Source: Paenibacillus sp. FSL R5-0766 | GTDB taxonomy: Bacteria > Bacillota > Bacilli > Paenibacillales > Paenibacillaceae | DNA length: 64,000 bases | Reading direction: 5' to 3' | NCBI RefSeq assembly: GCF_037971845.1 | Contig: NZ_CP150227.1 | Span: forward strand, 1,674,001-1,738,000 | Shown here: positions 9,284-18,468 of the stretch, one piece after another | Layout of the letters: each line of letters begins with the position of its first letter | How positions within the stretch are numbered: position 1 is the stretch's first letter | Translations under genes and position numbers: made by a program | The notes under the pieces: model-generated | The model's database searches: none | The model's input: the letters and a program-made list of their open reading frames with translations, nothing else | What the model was told of the DNA's origin: nothing

Positions 9284-10477
9284 ATGAATAATCGAGTAAC
9301 CGTTCCACTGTATGCTTCATTATTAAGTGTGGCACTGTTAACCGCGTCATGTTCTTCAGGCGAACCTTCTACGGGAGGAACAGAGCAGACGTCTCAGGGA
9401 CAGACAGCCAATGGAGGCAATACCGGTGCAAGTGGGAATGAGAGTGGAGCACAGGGGGAGACGGTTATTCCGTATCAGGCTTCCGTTCTGGTTGAAGGAT
9501 TGAATGCACCGTGGGAGATTGTGAGTGTGCCTGATGGTCGGATGTTTGTAACGGAACGGCCTGGTGCGATTCGGGTCATTGAGGATGGAAAACTAGCCCC
9601 TGAACCACTGATTGAATTCTCAGCCCCGTTTAATGAAGAAGGTGAAGGAGGTCTGTTGGGTCTGGCAGCTGATCCGGACTTCGAGGAGAACGGTTATTTG
9701 TATGCATATCACTCCTATCTGGAAGGCAACGACATTGCCAATCGAGTATTACGTCTCAAGGTGAATGATGGCAAAGCGGTCATAGATCAAGAGTTGCTTG
9801 GTAACATTCCAGGCGGAACAAATCATAACGGTGGGCGGATCAAAATTGGCCCGGACAAGTTGCTCTATATCACGACAGGTGAGCGTTATGAACCGGAACT
9901 GTCACAGAACAAAGATAGCCTTGGCGGTAAAATATTGCGGATTGGTCTCGACGGATCGATCCCGGCAGACAACCCATGGCCGAATTCACCTGTATACAGT
10001 ATGGGACACCGTAATGCACAAGGACTTGCCTGGAACCCGGACAACGGTTATCTGTATTCTACCGAGCATGGTCAGCGGAATCATGATGAGATTAACCGGA
10101 TTGTGGCTGGTGAGAATTATGGCTGGCCCGAGGTAGAAGGAGACGATGATGACAACGGCGCATATCAAGCTCCGCTTGCACATAGTGGGAATGATACATG
10201 GGCGCCGTCTGGTGTAGCTTTTGTAGAAGAAGGACCTTGGGCTGGATCACTGATTGCTGCAAATCTGCGTGGAGAGCAGTTGCTGAAGGTCACTCTTTCG
10301 GAAGATGGCACACAGGTGGAGAAGGTGGAACCCGTCTTCGAAGATGAGTGGGGCCGAATTCGCAATGTGAGTGCTGGCGAGGACGGCAAGTTGTACGTGC
10401 TTACGAACAATCGGGATGGACGAGGATCGCCGCGTGATGGAGATGACAAGCTGATTGTACTAACTCCGGAGAGCTGA
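9284..10477 (+). CDS. PQQ-type glucose/sorbosone dehydrogenase family lipoprotein
   Basis: This is a probable membrane-anchored, extracytoplasmic sugar dehydrogenase of the soluble aldose dehydrogenase (GSDH) family, a beta-propeller that in characterised members uses PQQ. The N-terminus is a signal peptide with lipobox-like LLTASC, giving Cys23 as lipid site. A Gly/Ser/Thr/Gln-rich linker runs to about residue 60. Propeller motifs include GLNAPWEIVSVPDGRMFVTE, GGLLGLAADPDF, GGTNHNGGRIKIGPD, GHRNAQGLAW and STEHGQRNHDEIN. Whether the host makes PQQ is unknown, and no pqq genes are present here. The start is supported by GGGAGATGTAATC. It appears monocistronic. Confidence 0.9.
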   Translation: MNNRVTVPLYASLLSVALLTASCSSGEPSTGGTEQTSQGQTANGGNTGASGNESGAQGETVIPYQASVLVEGLNAPWEIVSVPDGRMFVTERPGAIRVIEDGKLAPEPLIEFSAPFNEEGEGGLLGLAADPDFEENGYLYAYHSYLEGNDIANRVLRLKVNDGKAVIDQELLGNIPGGTNHNGGRIKIGPDKLLYITTGERYEPELSQNKDSLGGKILRIGLDGSIPADNPWPNSPVYSMGHRNAQGLAWNPDNGYLYSTEHGQRNHDEINRIVAGENYGWPEVEGDDDDNGAYQAPLAHSGNDTWAPSGVAFVEEGPWAGSLIAANLRGEQLLKVTLSEDGTQVEKVEPVFEDEWGRIRNVSAGEDGKLYVLTNNRDGRGSPRDGDDKLIVLTPES

Positions 10478-10911
10478 GTCGGGGTCGGGAGAGAAAATCA
10501 GGGTGGCAGGACAGCGTCGAACCGGATTGGTATCCCCGTAAGGTTGAGGATGGAGTAAGTTAAAACGAACGGTTACTGCTTAACTTGAGCCAAAGCCCTG
10601 AAGTACCCTGAATCTGAATCGCTCTAAATAAAATTTTTCTAAAGAACCTGACGCACCTTAAATAGAGGTTTGGTGGCGTTCGTAGTCTGAGATTCGTTAC
10701 AAAACAACCCCAGTGCAGTAGTAGATGCACATGGTTAATTAATCAAAGGAGCTGTCCCGTCAAATTCATGACTTATGGGACAGCTCCTTGATTGTAATCT
10801 ATGTGTCATCCTAATCTTGAAAGAGCTACAACGCACAATGCCCACGAAGAGAAACAGCGTTAATAGGATGCGTTATCTTTCCAAAAACACTCACAAGTCC
10901 GCGTTCTTTAC
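10478..10911. other. Intergenic region with a long perfect-stem hairpin
   Basis: No gene is seen in 434 bp. The main structure is an inverted repeat, AATCAAAGGAGCTGTCCC (from 10741) with GGGACAGCTCCTTGATT (10777-10793), pairing over about 17 bp with one unpaired A. It probably terminates transcripts of both convergent flanking genes, although neither side has a clean T-run. The stretch 10560-10700 shows no recognised feature. Confidence 0.6.
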
Positions 10912-11643
10912 TTACTCTGCGCTCTCCGCAAGTGTGGCAATACGCTGAGCCGGATCATTCATGTACTCTCCACCGTGATAACAGAGAACCTTATTGAGCT
11001 TAAGGTTGGTCAGTTTCTTCAGGCTTCGCAGCGCTTCAGGCATGTCCGGTGTCGCTTGTGGCGCAGGGCCAACCAGTTCATCATCGACTACACGAAGTTC
11101 ATCGGCAGCGAGCAGGAATTGCTGCTCCCCGAAATACAGGCAGATATGACCTGGCGTATGTCCCGGTGTATGAATGACCTGTGTACCGCCTTGAAGAGGT
11201 AATAAGTCTCCGTCTGCCAGCGTTCTGCTAATGTTCACTTCAGGCAGCTGCAAGAGCAGTTGATCTGCCAGTGCCAAAACGGGCGCGGGGAGCAGAGCAC
11301 GACGTTCAGGCGTGAATTTGATCAAAGGCTTCTCACCGGTTAGATACGGAATCTCATCGGCATGTGCCCAGATTTCCAGATCAGGGATGGCATCCAGCAG
11401 AGCACCCAAGTTACCGATATGATCGATGTCCTGATGAGTAATAATCACACGTTTTACGTCCGAGAGCTGTACGTTCTCTTGTTCCAATGCGGATTGAAGT
11501 TCGGCAAATTGTCCAATCATGCCCGTATCCACCAGGGTTACCCCATCTTCGTCACGAAGCATGACGGGGAATATGGGGCTGTTCCCAGAAGGCGTAGGAA
11601 TCTGAAGATTTAGCACAGTAATCGAAGTTGTTGGATGGCTCAT
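10912..11643 (-). CDS. MBL-fold metallo-hydrolase
   Basis: This is a metallo-beta-lactamase-fold hydrolase. The zinc-binding motif reads THQDIDHIGN (variant HxxxDH), followed by HTPGHTPGHICLYF, Asp in LLAADEL and a late His in LCYHGGEY, so the full metal set is present. The substrate is unknown; glyoxalase II, lactonase or thioesterase activities all occur in this family. The predicted protein is 243 residues from ATG at 11643. The ribosome binding site AAGGAGG lies 26 bases upstream, with a CGGAC/GTCCG hairpin between. A GTG at 11670 would directly overlap the binding site and adds nine residues. It is read alone. Confidence 0.88.
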   Translation of the reverse strand: MSHPTTSITVLNLQIPTPSGNSPIFPVMLRDEDGVTLVDTGMIGQFAELQSALEQENVQLSDVKRVIITHQDIDHIGNLGALLDAIPDLEIWAHADEIPYLTGEKPLIKFTPERRALLPAPVLALADQLLLQLPEVNISRTLADGDLLPLQGGTQVIHTPGHTPGHICLYFGEQQFLLAADELRVVDDELVGPAPQATPDMPEALRSLKKLTNLKLNKVLCYHGGEYMNDPAQRIATLAESAE

Positions 11644-11699
11644 GGTTATTCGGACCGTAGTCCGGTACACCTCCTTATATTTTTTAGCAATGATTGTTG

Positions 11700-12242
11700 T
11701 TATTCAGGGCGATTATATTTTAAGTGTTTTCTATATTTTTTTACCGTATGGAGCAGCGCTTCGAACGTTTCTTCTTCATTACTGCCATCTTTAACGATGG
11801 TGACAAACGAGAAGTTATCATGAACAAGTTTGTTCCTCGTCTGAAACACCAGACTAAGGGCTTCAGCGAAGTTTTCTTTTTCGGGTTCCAGAGCAATGAA
11901 CTCTTTACTCAGTTCGGCCTGAATAATCTCCATGTTGGAGCGTGCACGGTAGGCAGGAGTTTTCATCAGCTGAGTCGAATTAAACTTTTTCTGATATACG
12001 TCTCTGTACAGTTGATGTAACATTTGTTCAATAATGGCGCATAATTCGATGACCAGTGAAGCATATCTTCGGTTTTTGCGTTTTCGGGTGAGCTCACGTG
12101 TTTCTTCTTTGTCCCAAATACCGTATTTTTCATACAGCGTAGAATCAACGTTCTGCAAAATTTCCTGATATTCCTGTTCGAGTAGTGCGATTTCAAGTTT
12201 GGCTTGTTTTTTTACTTTTTTAAAATCTTCTTTGGTCAGCAT
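11700..12242 (-). CDS. HEPN-like protein with an R-x4-H motif
   Basis: This is a 180-residue helical, charged protein with no membrane segment. The motif RNKLVHD near the C-terminal third fits the R-x4-6-H signature of HEPN domains, many of which are RNases in toxin or defence systems. The preceding helix ALSLVFQT and the overall RiboL-PSP-HEPN-like pattern agree. An EQEYQEIL helix and a highly basic TRKRKNRR patch precede it. The start ATG at 12242 has GGGAGG at good distance. No nucleotidyltransferase (MNT) or antitoxin partner adjoins: the neighbours are a hydrolase and a divergent SDR. Family assignment is by eye and moderate. Confidence 0.6.
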   Translation of the reverse strand: MLTKEDFKKVKKQAKLEIALLEQEYQEILQNVDSTLYEKYGIWDKEETRELTRKRKNRRYASLVIELCAIIEQMLHQLYRDVYQKKFNSTQLMKTPAYRARSNMEIIQAELSKEFIALEPEKENFAEALSLVFQTRNKLVHDNFSFVTIVKDGSNEEETFEALLHTVKKYRKHLKYNRPE

Positions 12243-12346
12243 ACTTGTCCTCCCATGGAAACCGAGATGTGATCCTATCATTATCTCATATTGTCCGTCG
12301 TCGCGCCTCTAATTTCGGAACCTCAGGTTCAGAAGGGAAGTACCTC

Positions 12347-13210
12347 ATGTCCAATCAGACAGCAATTGTAACAGGAGCTAACTCAGGTATGGGGTTGGCA
12401 ACCACCATTGAACTTGCAAGACAGGGATATCGCGTAATTATGGCATGCCGCAGTGAGAAGCGCGGACAAGAGGCTCTTCAGGAAGCTGTGCGTCAGTCCG
12501 GCTCTTCTGCGATTGAATTGATGTTGTGTGACCTGGGTTCACTCGAAAGTATACGCCAGTTTGCCCGCACATTCCGCGAACGTCATGATCGCCTTGACGT
12601 TCTGGTTAATAATGCGGGGGTGGTGATGGTCAAGCGGAAGGAAACCTCAGACGGGTTCGAACAAAGTATCGGCATTAACCATCTGGGGCATTTCCTGCTG
12701 ACCTTACTTTTGATAGAACCTCTGAAAGCTGCAAAGCAGGGACGGGTTGTGAACGTTTCGTCAGGTGCGTACAAGGCCGGCAAAATCCACTTCGAAGATC
12801 CACATCTGCACAAAGGTTATAATCCGATCAAAAGCTATGCTCAATCCAAGTTGGCTAACGTGCTGTTCACTCGTGCACTGGCTCGCAAACTGTCAGATAC
12901 GTCTGTCACAGTGAACTGTCTGCACCCTGGTGCGGTGGGAACGAGTATTGGCGTAGATCGCAATACCGGATTTGGCACACGCATTATGTCGTTTGCAGGT
13001 AAGCTTCCATTCTTTCTGTCCCCTGAAGAAGGGGCACGAACGGCTGTTTATCTGGCTACAAGCCCTGAAGTCGTCGGGATCACCGGGCGTTACTTCTATC
13101 AACAGAAAGAGCAGCAGCTGAAGAAACATGCCGTTGATGATGCTTCAGCTGAGCGTTTCTGGACATGGAGCGAAGAACAGGTGGGGCTAAAGCCTGACGA
13201 GAAGTTGTAA
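12347..13210 (+). CDS. Short-chain dehydrogenase/reductase (retinol-dehydrogenase-like)
   Basis: This is an NAD(P)-dependent oxidoreductase of the classical SDR fold, 287 residues. The cofactor motif TGANSGMG is at the N-terminus, followed by CDLGSLES (acidic loop), NNAGVV, the catalytic Ser in VNVSSGAY and the YAQSK pair. The C-terminus resembles retinol dehydrogenase/protochlorophyllide-reductase-like SDRs (HPGAVGTSIG). The substrate is unknown. The start ATG follows AGAAGGGAAG; the frame is open further upstream but overlaps the divergent HEPN-like gene's leader. The gene converges on thrS, ending 47 bp from its stop. Confidence 0.92.
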   Translation: MSNQTAIVTGANSGMGLATTIELARQGYRVIMACRSEKRGQEALQEAVRQSGSSAIELMLCDLGSLESIRQFARTFRERHDRLDVLVNNAGVVMVKRKETSDGFEQSIGINHLGHFLLTLLLIEPLKAAKQGRVVNVSSGAYKAGKIHFEDPHLHKGYNPIKSYAQSKLANVLFTRALARKLSDTSVTVNCLHPGAVGTSIGVDRNTGFGTRIMSFAGKLPFFLSPEEGARTAVYLATSPEVVGITGRYFYQQKEQQLKKHAVDDASAERFWTWSEEQVGLKPDEKL

Positions 13211-13257
13211 TTCAGCACAAGCTGATGAGTGACCCATGAATAGAGTCGTTACATCTT

Positions 13258-15258
13258 TTATACTTTTGCCTTCACAGCTTGTTGGATCATTTCAATAACA
13301 GCTTCAATGCGTTGAATGCCTTGATCTCCCTGACCGTGTGCACGGACAGAGGCTGATGAGGCATTTTTCTCATTCTCTCCAAGTACGAGCGAATAAGGAA
13401 CTTTTTCCATCTGGGCTTCACGGATTTTGTACCCGAGCTTCTCGCTGCGCAGATCTGTTTCTACCCGAATGCCCGCAGCCCGGAGTTGGCTCTGTACTTG
13501 GAGCGCATAGTCTGCGTAATGATCTGACACAGGTAGCAGCTTCACTTGCACGGGGGCGAGCCAGAGTGGGAACGCTCCTGCATAGTGCTCAGTCAGGATG
13601 CCGATGAAACGATCAATGGAGCCGTAGATGGCACGGTGGATCACGACCGGACGGTGTTTCAGGCTATCCTCGCCAATGTAAGTGAGGTCGAACTTCTCCG
13701 GCATTTGAAAATCAAGCTGGATTGTTCCGCACTGCCAGCTGCGCTTCAACGCATCAAGGATATGAAAGTCAATTTTCGGTCCATAAAAGGCACCGTCTCC
13801 TTCGTTAATGCGATACTCCACGCCCCGGCGATCTAGTACATTTTGCAATGCACGTTCCGCCTGATCCCATAGTTCTTCCGATCCCATGGAATCTTCTGGA
13901 CGAGTGGACAACTCAATCTTATATTCGAATCCAAAGATATCGTACATGCGTCCGATCAGTGAGATCGCCTGATTAATCTCATCCTCGATCTGCTCTGGCA
14001 TGACGTAGAGATGGGCATCATCCTGGCAGAATGTCCGCACACGCATCATGCCGTTCAGGGCACCTGAGAATTCATGACGGTGAACCTGACCAAATTCCAT
14101 CATGCGAATCGGTAATTCGCGATAGGAATGGAGTGTATTTTTGAAGATCAGCATATGCCCGGGACAGTTCATCGGTTTCAGTGCAAAAGTGGCATCGTCC
14201 ACTTCTGAGAAATACATATTGTCCTTGTAATGCTCCCAGTGGCCGGATTGCTCCCAGAGCCGGTTGTTCATCATGAGAGGAGTCCGAACTTCCTGATACC
14301 CTTCCTGCAATTGCAGCTCACGGGAGAACTGCTCCAGTTCAGTGCGAACAGTCATGCCTTTGGGCAGATAAAAGGGCATGCCGGGAGCTTCTTCGGAGAA
14401 CATGAACAGTTCAAGCTCTTTGCCAAGTTTACGGTGATCTCGTTTCTTCGCTTCTTCGAGCATGTGCAGATGTTCATCCAGCTGGGCTTTGTTCGGGAAA
14501 GCAGTGCCGTAGATGCGTTGCAGCATCTTATTATCCGAGTTACCCCGCCAGTACGCACCAGCCACATTCAGCAGCTTGAACGCTTTGATCCGACCAGTGG
14601 ATGGAAGATGGGGACCACGACACAGATCGAAGAACTCTCCTTGATCATAGATCGAAAGCTCGGCGTCCTCTGGCAAATCCTGAATGAGTTCAAGCTTGTA
14701 AGGGTCCTGGATTTCTCTGAAGATACGGAGGGCTTCTTCCCGGCTAACGACCCGCCGACTGATCTTTTCATTTTCCTGAATGATTTTGTTCATTTCCCGC
14801 TCGATGGCAGCCAGATCACTGATGGACAAGGCATGCTCCAGATCAACATCGTAGTAGAATCCATCTTCAATGACTGGGCCGATACCCAGTTTCACTTGTT
14901 CTGCACCGTAGATGCGTTTGAGTGCCTGTGCGAGCACATGTGCTGCGCTGTGACGATAACGATACAGGCCTTCCGCACTTTCTAAAGTAACGATAACAAG
15001 TTCGCAATCTTGCTTGAGCACCCATTCGAGATCGACATTTTGACCATCCACAATACCGCCAATGGCCTGTTTTCCCAGGCTTGTGCTGATGGATGAGGCA
15101 ACCGCACCTACAGTGATGCCTGCTTCGTAAGAACGTACTGCGCCACCTTGCAGACGGACCTCAATGGAATGACTGGATGGTTGCAGATCATTTGCTTGGT
15201 TGTTAATTTCGTTACCTGATTTGTTGCTTGCTGAGTTACTGTTTTCCTGTTTGCTCAT
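13258..15258 (-). CDS. thrS: Threonyl-tRNA synthetase
   Basis: ThrRS charges tRNA-Thr and edits mischarged serine. The 666-residue protein has a TGS domain (about 30-90), an editing domain with HSAAHVLAQAL, and a class II catalytic core. Zinc ligands are visible in MNCPGHMLIF, MEFGQVHRHEFSG and VIHRAIYGS; motif 2 is RVRTFCQDDAHLY; the anticodon-binding domain is at the end (about 560-660). A Ser/Asn-rich tail of about 30 residues precedes the TGS domain. The start ATG at 15258 is chosen because GGAGAG lies 8 bases upstream; an upstream ATG at 15294 falls in the T-box terminator. Expression is controlled by the T-box leader upstream. Confidence 0.97.
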   Translation of the reverse strand: MSKQENSNSASNKSGNEINNQANDLQPSSHSIEVRLQGGAVRSYEAGITVGAVASSISTSLGKQAIGGIVDGQNVDLEWVLKQDCELVIVTLESAEGLYRYRHSAAHVLAQALKRIYGAEQVKLGIGPVIEDGFYYDVDLEHALSISDLAAIEREMNKIIQENEKISRRVVSREEALRIFREIQDPYKLELIQDLPEDAELSIYDQGEFFDLCRGPHLPSTGRIKAFKLLNVAGAYWRGNSDNKMLQRIYGTAFPNKAQLDEHLHMLEEAKKRDHRKLGKELELFMFSEEAPGMPFYLPKGMTVRTELEQFSRELQLQEGYQEVRTPLMMNNRLWEQSGHWEHYKDNMYFSEVDDATFALKPMNCPGHMLIFKNTLHSYRELPIRMMEFGQVHRHEFSGALNGMMRVRTFCQDDAHLYVMPEQIEDEINQAISLIGRMYDIFGFEYKIELSTRPEDSMGSEELWDQAERALQNVLDRRGVEYRINEGDGAFYGPKIDFHILDALKRSWQCGTIQLDFQMPEKFDLTYIGEDSLKHRPVVIHRAIYGSIDRFIGILTEHYAGAFPLWLAPVQVKLLPVSDHYADYALQVQSQLRAAGIRVETDLRSEKLGYKIREAQMEKVPYSLVLGENEKNASSASVRAHGQGDQGIQRIEAVIEMIQQAVKAKV

Positions 15259-15290
15259 GTGAACCACTCTCCATTTCTTAAAATGAAAGC

Positions 15291-15610
15291 GCAAAAAACA
15301 CCCGTCCCGGAAAAGGGACGAGTGCGCTTGGCTCGTGGTTCCACCCTAATTTGGTTATGGTGCACCCTGATCTCGACCAGCCGTCGTGAACAGGAAACAT
15401 CATAACCCTCATTGGAATCCGTTATCGGGGATCAGACGGTGGACTCTACTGGCAGCATGCCGAACATCCGAAGGAGGTCCGAAATGCTGAGGTTGGAGGT
15501 CACGGCTGCAGAGGGGTAATTCCGTTCCGTTCGCTGAAGAAGGTTTCACCAATCCCCTCTCTCTCTGGGCAGCACGCAAACGAAATCATGTCTCTGGTCA
15601 TCGCCAAATA
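15291..15610 (-). promoter_or_regulatory. T-box riboswitch leader of thrS
   Basis: On the minus strand the universally conserved T-box AGGGTGGAACCACG lies at 15334-15347. It is followed by a terminator stem, CACTCGTCCC/GGGACGGGTG (15299-15324), and a run of six T. Stem I can be closed by GGGGAT (15552-15557) with ATCCCC (15427-15432). Just inside its 3' strand is ACC (complement of 15438-15440), a threonine codon and the likely specifier. Uncharged tRNA-Thr would favour the antiterminator and allow thrS transcription. The specifier position is inferred from the helix, not proven. No other gene is seen from 15295 to 15730. Confidence 0.93.
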
Positions 15611-15730
15611 TGTTAGATCAACTCATTCAAATCATTCTGAAATATGTTGCATTTAATATCAAAATATTGGAACAGGTGTTGTTGAGTGTCGATTATATAG
15701 ACTGAAAATGGAAAGGTCAAGTGGAACATT

Positions 15731-17491
15731 TTAATTGGTTTCGGACGGCCCATCCCATATTAAGCGAATGATCGTTCCTTCACCAGGGGTGGACTGTACC
15801 TCAATACGACCATTCATGGCTTCGATCAAACCTTTGGTTACCGCCATGCCCAGCCCTGATCCAACGTCCGATGTACCAGTATCTGTACCGCGATAGTATC
15901 GTTCAAATAACTTCCATACCGTCTCAGGGTCCATGCCTCGTCCATTATCGGCAAACTGAATACTGAATTCATCTGCCTGCTTACCAGAATGCACACTGAC
16001 AACCAGGATGGACTCGGGCGGATTATGAAGAAGGGCATTGGCGGTCAGATTATCCACAATTCGTTCAAACGACGGAATATGAACAAGTCCATACACAGGC
16101 ACTTCGGAAGGTTGGAATAGGATGCGACCTTCACCATATGCCGGATTCCGTTCGGCGCGCTGGATCAGATCACGAAGCAACGCATTTACGTCAGTCTCTT
16201 CAACCACAGGTTGATATCCTCCGCTGCGTAATCGATAGGTCATGGCAAGGTCGTTGACAAGCCTGTCCATATACATGGACTTATCAAGCATTATGCCTGC
16301 GAATTCCCTGACTTCCTCCGCGGTCCAGCTATACTTATCCGCCTCAAGCATATGAGCATATCCCTGAATGGAGGAGAGGGGTGTCTTCAGGTCATGTGTT
16401 ATGCCAGCAATCCACTCCTCGCGTAGTGAATCGGTCTGTTTCCGAAGTTCTTCATCTTGTTTCAATGTGTGAGACAAGGCCTGCATGGAGCGGAGCACCT
16501 CAGCATACACGTGATATTTCCGTTTCCATTTTCCGTTACGACGCTGGCTGCGAGGCACTCCTAACGCTCCGGTGGGTTCCTCGTAGTACCCTCGCTCCAG
16601 ACGCTGTAACCATTGGAGCATATGCAGCATGGGTGAGCCGAATCGATTGGCATACCAGAAGGCAAGCAAGATGAGCAGAATGATAATGGATACAATCAAT
16701 ACGACCAATGCCGGTTCCAGAATAAAGTTGTAGGGGTTCTGATCACTGTTCACCGCCGGATCAACAGGGATGCTAATCAGCCAAGTAGTTTCACTCTGTT
16801 CGTCGTACCACGTTGCAACAGACAGGCCGGATCGACTCGGGTAGCGAACTTGCAGAACGAGTTCCTGAATGGTGTATTCGCTTGGTACGCCTATGGTCGG
16901 TTTGTTATAGGAGGAGAGCTCGCGTCCTGACGCGTCCAATACTTGAAGATAAGCTTTGGCGGCACGGAGGGCCTCCTGTTGGTCGGGCTGAAGATCAAGC
17001 TTCCCGTTGGTGAAAGCAAGATCTGAACGAATGTTGTTCATTAAGGACTTGGCCGGGTTACTCTCGCCATATAACAAGGTGATGTTCTTTCCGTTCTTCT
17101 CCCGGATCAGCATGGCGATCTGGTAAGGAAACAGCTTTTGACTTTCCCAGTAAGCGATTAATTCACCAGGTTTATAGTGAGAGGGAACATCGGCGGGTGT
17201 ATGGTAATCATCAATGGCATATCCTTGTTCATCCAGAACTTGAAGCCACCCTTTATTTTTGTCCACTTGCTTCAGTAATTCAGGGTCATATTGGATGGTA
17301 CCGTCTGGCATGATCTCTGCTGTATTAATCAATTGATCCAGGCCACTAGCAACAAAATCATCCACCAGATTCACTTCATTGATCCTCTGCACGACCCAGT
17401 AAGTGGCTACAGACCCAAGCAGGATGATAAGAACAACTGCACCGGCAAGCATCCCGATAAACCGTGTCATTAACCTGCGACGAATACTCAT
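15731..17491 (-). CDS. Sensor histidine kinase
   Basis: This is a membrane sensor kinase of a two-component system, 586 residues. TM1 is at about 12-34, followed by a large extracytoplasmic sensor of about 220 residues, then TM2 at about 258-282. The HisKA segment is GITHDLKTPLSSIQGYAH, with His in the canonical HDLKTPL. The ATPase domain has N-box DNLTANALLHN, G1 DNGRGMD, F-box VWKLFERYYRG and G2 GSGLGMAV. It overlaps the response-regulator gene by four bases (ATGA), so the two are translationally coupled. An M23 lipoprotein gene is divergently oriented and may be a target. The stimulus is unknown; cell-wall stress is a guess from context. Confidence 0.93.
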   Translation of the reverse strand: MSIRRRLMTRFIGMLAGAVVLIILLGSVATYWVVQRINEVNLVDDFVASGLDQLINTAEIMPDGTIQYDPELLKQVDKNKGWLQVLDEQGYAIDDYHTPADVPSHYKPGELIAYWESQKLFPYQIAMLIREKNGKNITLLYGESNPAKSLMNNIRSDLAFTNGKLDLQPDQQEALRAAKAYLQVLDASGRELSSYNKPTIGVPSEYTIQELVLQVRYPSRSGLSVATWYDEQSETTWLISIPVDPAVNSDQNPYNFILEPALVVLIVSIIILLILLAFWYANRFGSPMLHMLQWLQRLERGYYEEPTGALGVPRSQRRNGKWKRKYHVYAEVLRSMQALSHTLKQDEELRKQTDSLREEWIAGITHDLKTPLSSIQGYAHMLEADKYSWTAEEVREFAGIMLDKSMYMDRLVNDLAMTYRLRSGGYQPVVEETDVNALLRDLIQRAERNPAYGEGRILFQPSEVPVYGLVHIPSFERIVDNLTANALLHNPPESILVVSVHSGKQADEFSIQFADNGRGMDPETVWKLFERYYRGTDTGTSDVGSGLGMAVTKGLIEAMNGRIEVQSTPGEGTIIRLIWDGPSETN

Positions 17492-18249
17492 GGGCGTGAC
17501 ACATGTTCCGGCTGAATCAGTTTGTAACCCAAACCCCGGACATTGACGAGAAACACCGGATTGGAAGGATCGGCTTCAATGCGCTCCCGAATGCGGTGAA
17601 TATGAACCATCACGGTATTATCATCACTAATGGCTTCAGAGCCCCATACTCGCTCATATAGATCTGATTTGGTGAATATGCGATTGGGATGCTTGCAGAA
17701 AAAGAGCAGCAATTGAAACACAAGTGCTGGACAGGATACGGATTCTCCTTCAACTCGAAGCTCACCAGCCCATTCCAATACCTGGAATCGTCCAAAGTCG
17801 TACACACCCTCCGGGATACTGGAAGATGACGTATTTACGTTAGATGAGACGTGGTCCGGGATCTCTGATGTTTTAGTAGGTAAATAACGCTTCAGTAATG
17901 ATTTAATTCGAGCAACGACTTCGAGAGGATTAAAGGGTTTGGCAACATAATCGTCGCCACCGACGGCGAACCCAGTTAATTTGTCATAATCGGTTGTTTT
18001 GGCCGTCAGAAACAGGATAGGAGCATCGGTGACCTGCCGTAGAAAAGGACAGATTTCCAGTCCGCTTTTGCCAGGAAGCATGATGTCGAGCACGATGCAA
18101 TGATACGTCTTGTTGTTGCAGGCATCAATGGCAGCTTCGCCTGTTGTAACGGTATCAATATCGAGAAACTGCTCTTTGAGCAGAACGGTTTTCAGCATAT
18201 GCAGAATAGCCTGTTCATCATCCACAAGCAGTAATGAGACGTTATCCAT
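17488..18249 (-). CDS. Response regulator, OmpR/PhoB family
   Basis: This is a DNA-binding response regulator of 253 residues. The receiver domain (about 5-118) has acidic DDE near 11, phospho-acceptor Asp in VLDIMLPGKSG (about 55), Thr in LFLTAKTTD and Lys in YVAKPFNP. A linker rich in Ser/Thr (about 125-150) is longer than usual. The C-terminal winged-helix domain reads SDLYERVWGSEAISDDNTVMVHIHRIRERIE. It is the first gene of the operon, followed by its kinase. The region upstream contains CTTAA direct repeats spaced 11 bp that could be its own binding site. Confidence 0.93.
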   Translation of the reverse strand: MDNVSLLLVDDEQAILHMLKTVLLKEQFLDIDTVTTGEAAIDACNNKTYHCIVLDIMLPGKSGLEICPFLRQVTDAPILFLTAKTTDYDKLTGFAVGGDDYVAKPFNPLEVVARIKSLLKRYLPTKTSEIPDHVSSNVNTSSSSIPEGVYDFGRFQVLEWAGELRVEGESVSCPALVFQLLLFFCKHPNRIFTKSDLYERVWGSEAISDDNTVMVHIHRIRERIEADPSNPVFLVNVRGLGYKLIQPEHVSRP

Positions 18250-18316
18250 AGTTTAAAAATGACCTCCTGATCCTTCCGTTGTGTGTATTGCTAATCATAC
18301 CATCCAAGAGGCCTGT

Positions 18317-18348
18317 ATAGCTTGCGAGCTATCTTAACGGAATCTTAA
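18317..18348. promoter_or_regulatory. Palindrome and 11-bp direct repeats between two divergent genes
   Basis: The perfect palindrome ATAGCT-TGCG-AGCTAT (18317-18332) is followed by two CTTAA half-sites at 18333 and 18344, spaced 11 bp. Such spacing suits tandem binding of an OmpR-family regulator. It lies between the response-regulator gene (minus) and the M23 gene (plus), so it could control both. This is inference from spacing only. Confidence 0.4.
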
Positions 18349-18468
18349 TTATGCAGCCTCAAAAGGCGTTGCAAGTTTAACTACATGTAAGATGGGGTTA
18401 GACGAAGGATAAGACTCATTCTGTACACTTAACTGGAAAGTATAACGATAACAGAAGGGATGTTGAGA

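Noticed and set aside
14230..14985. 251-codon plus-strand open frame inside thrS
   Set aside because: Antisense to the ThrRS catalytic core; no ribosome binding site and no recognisable domain.
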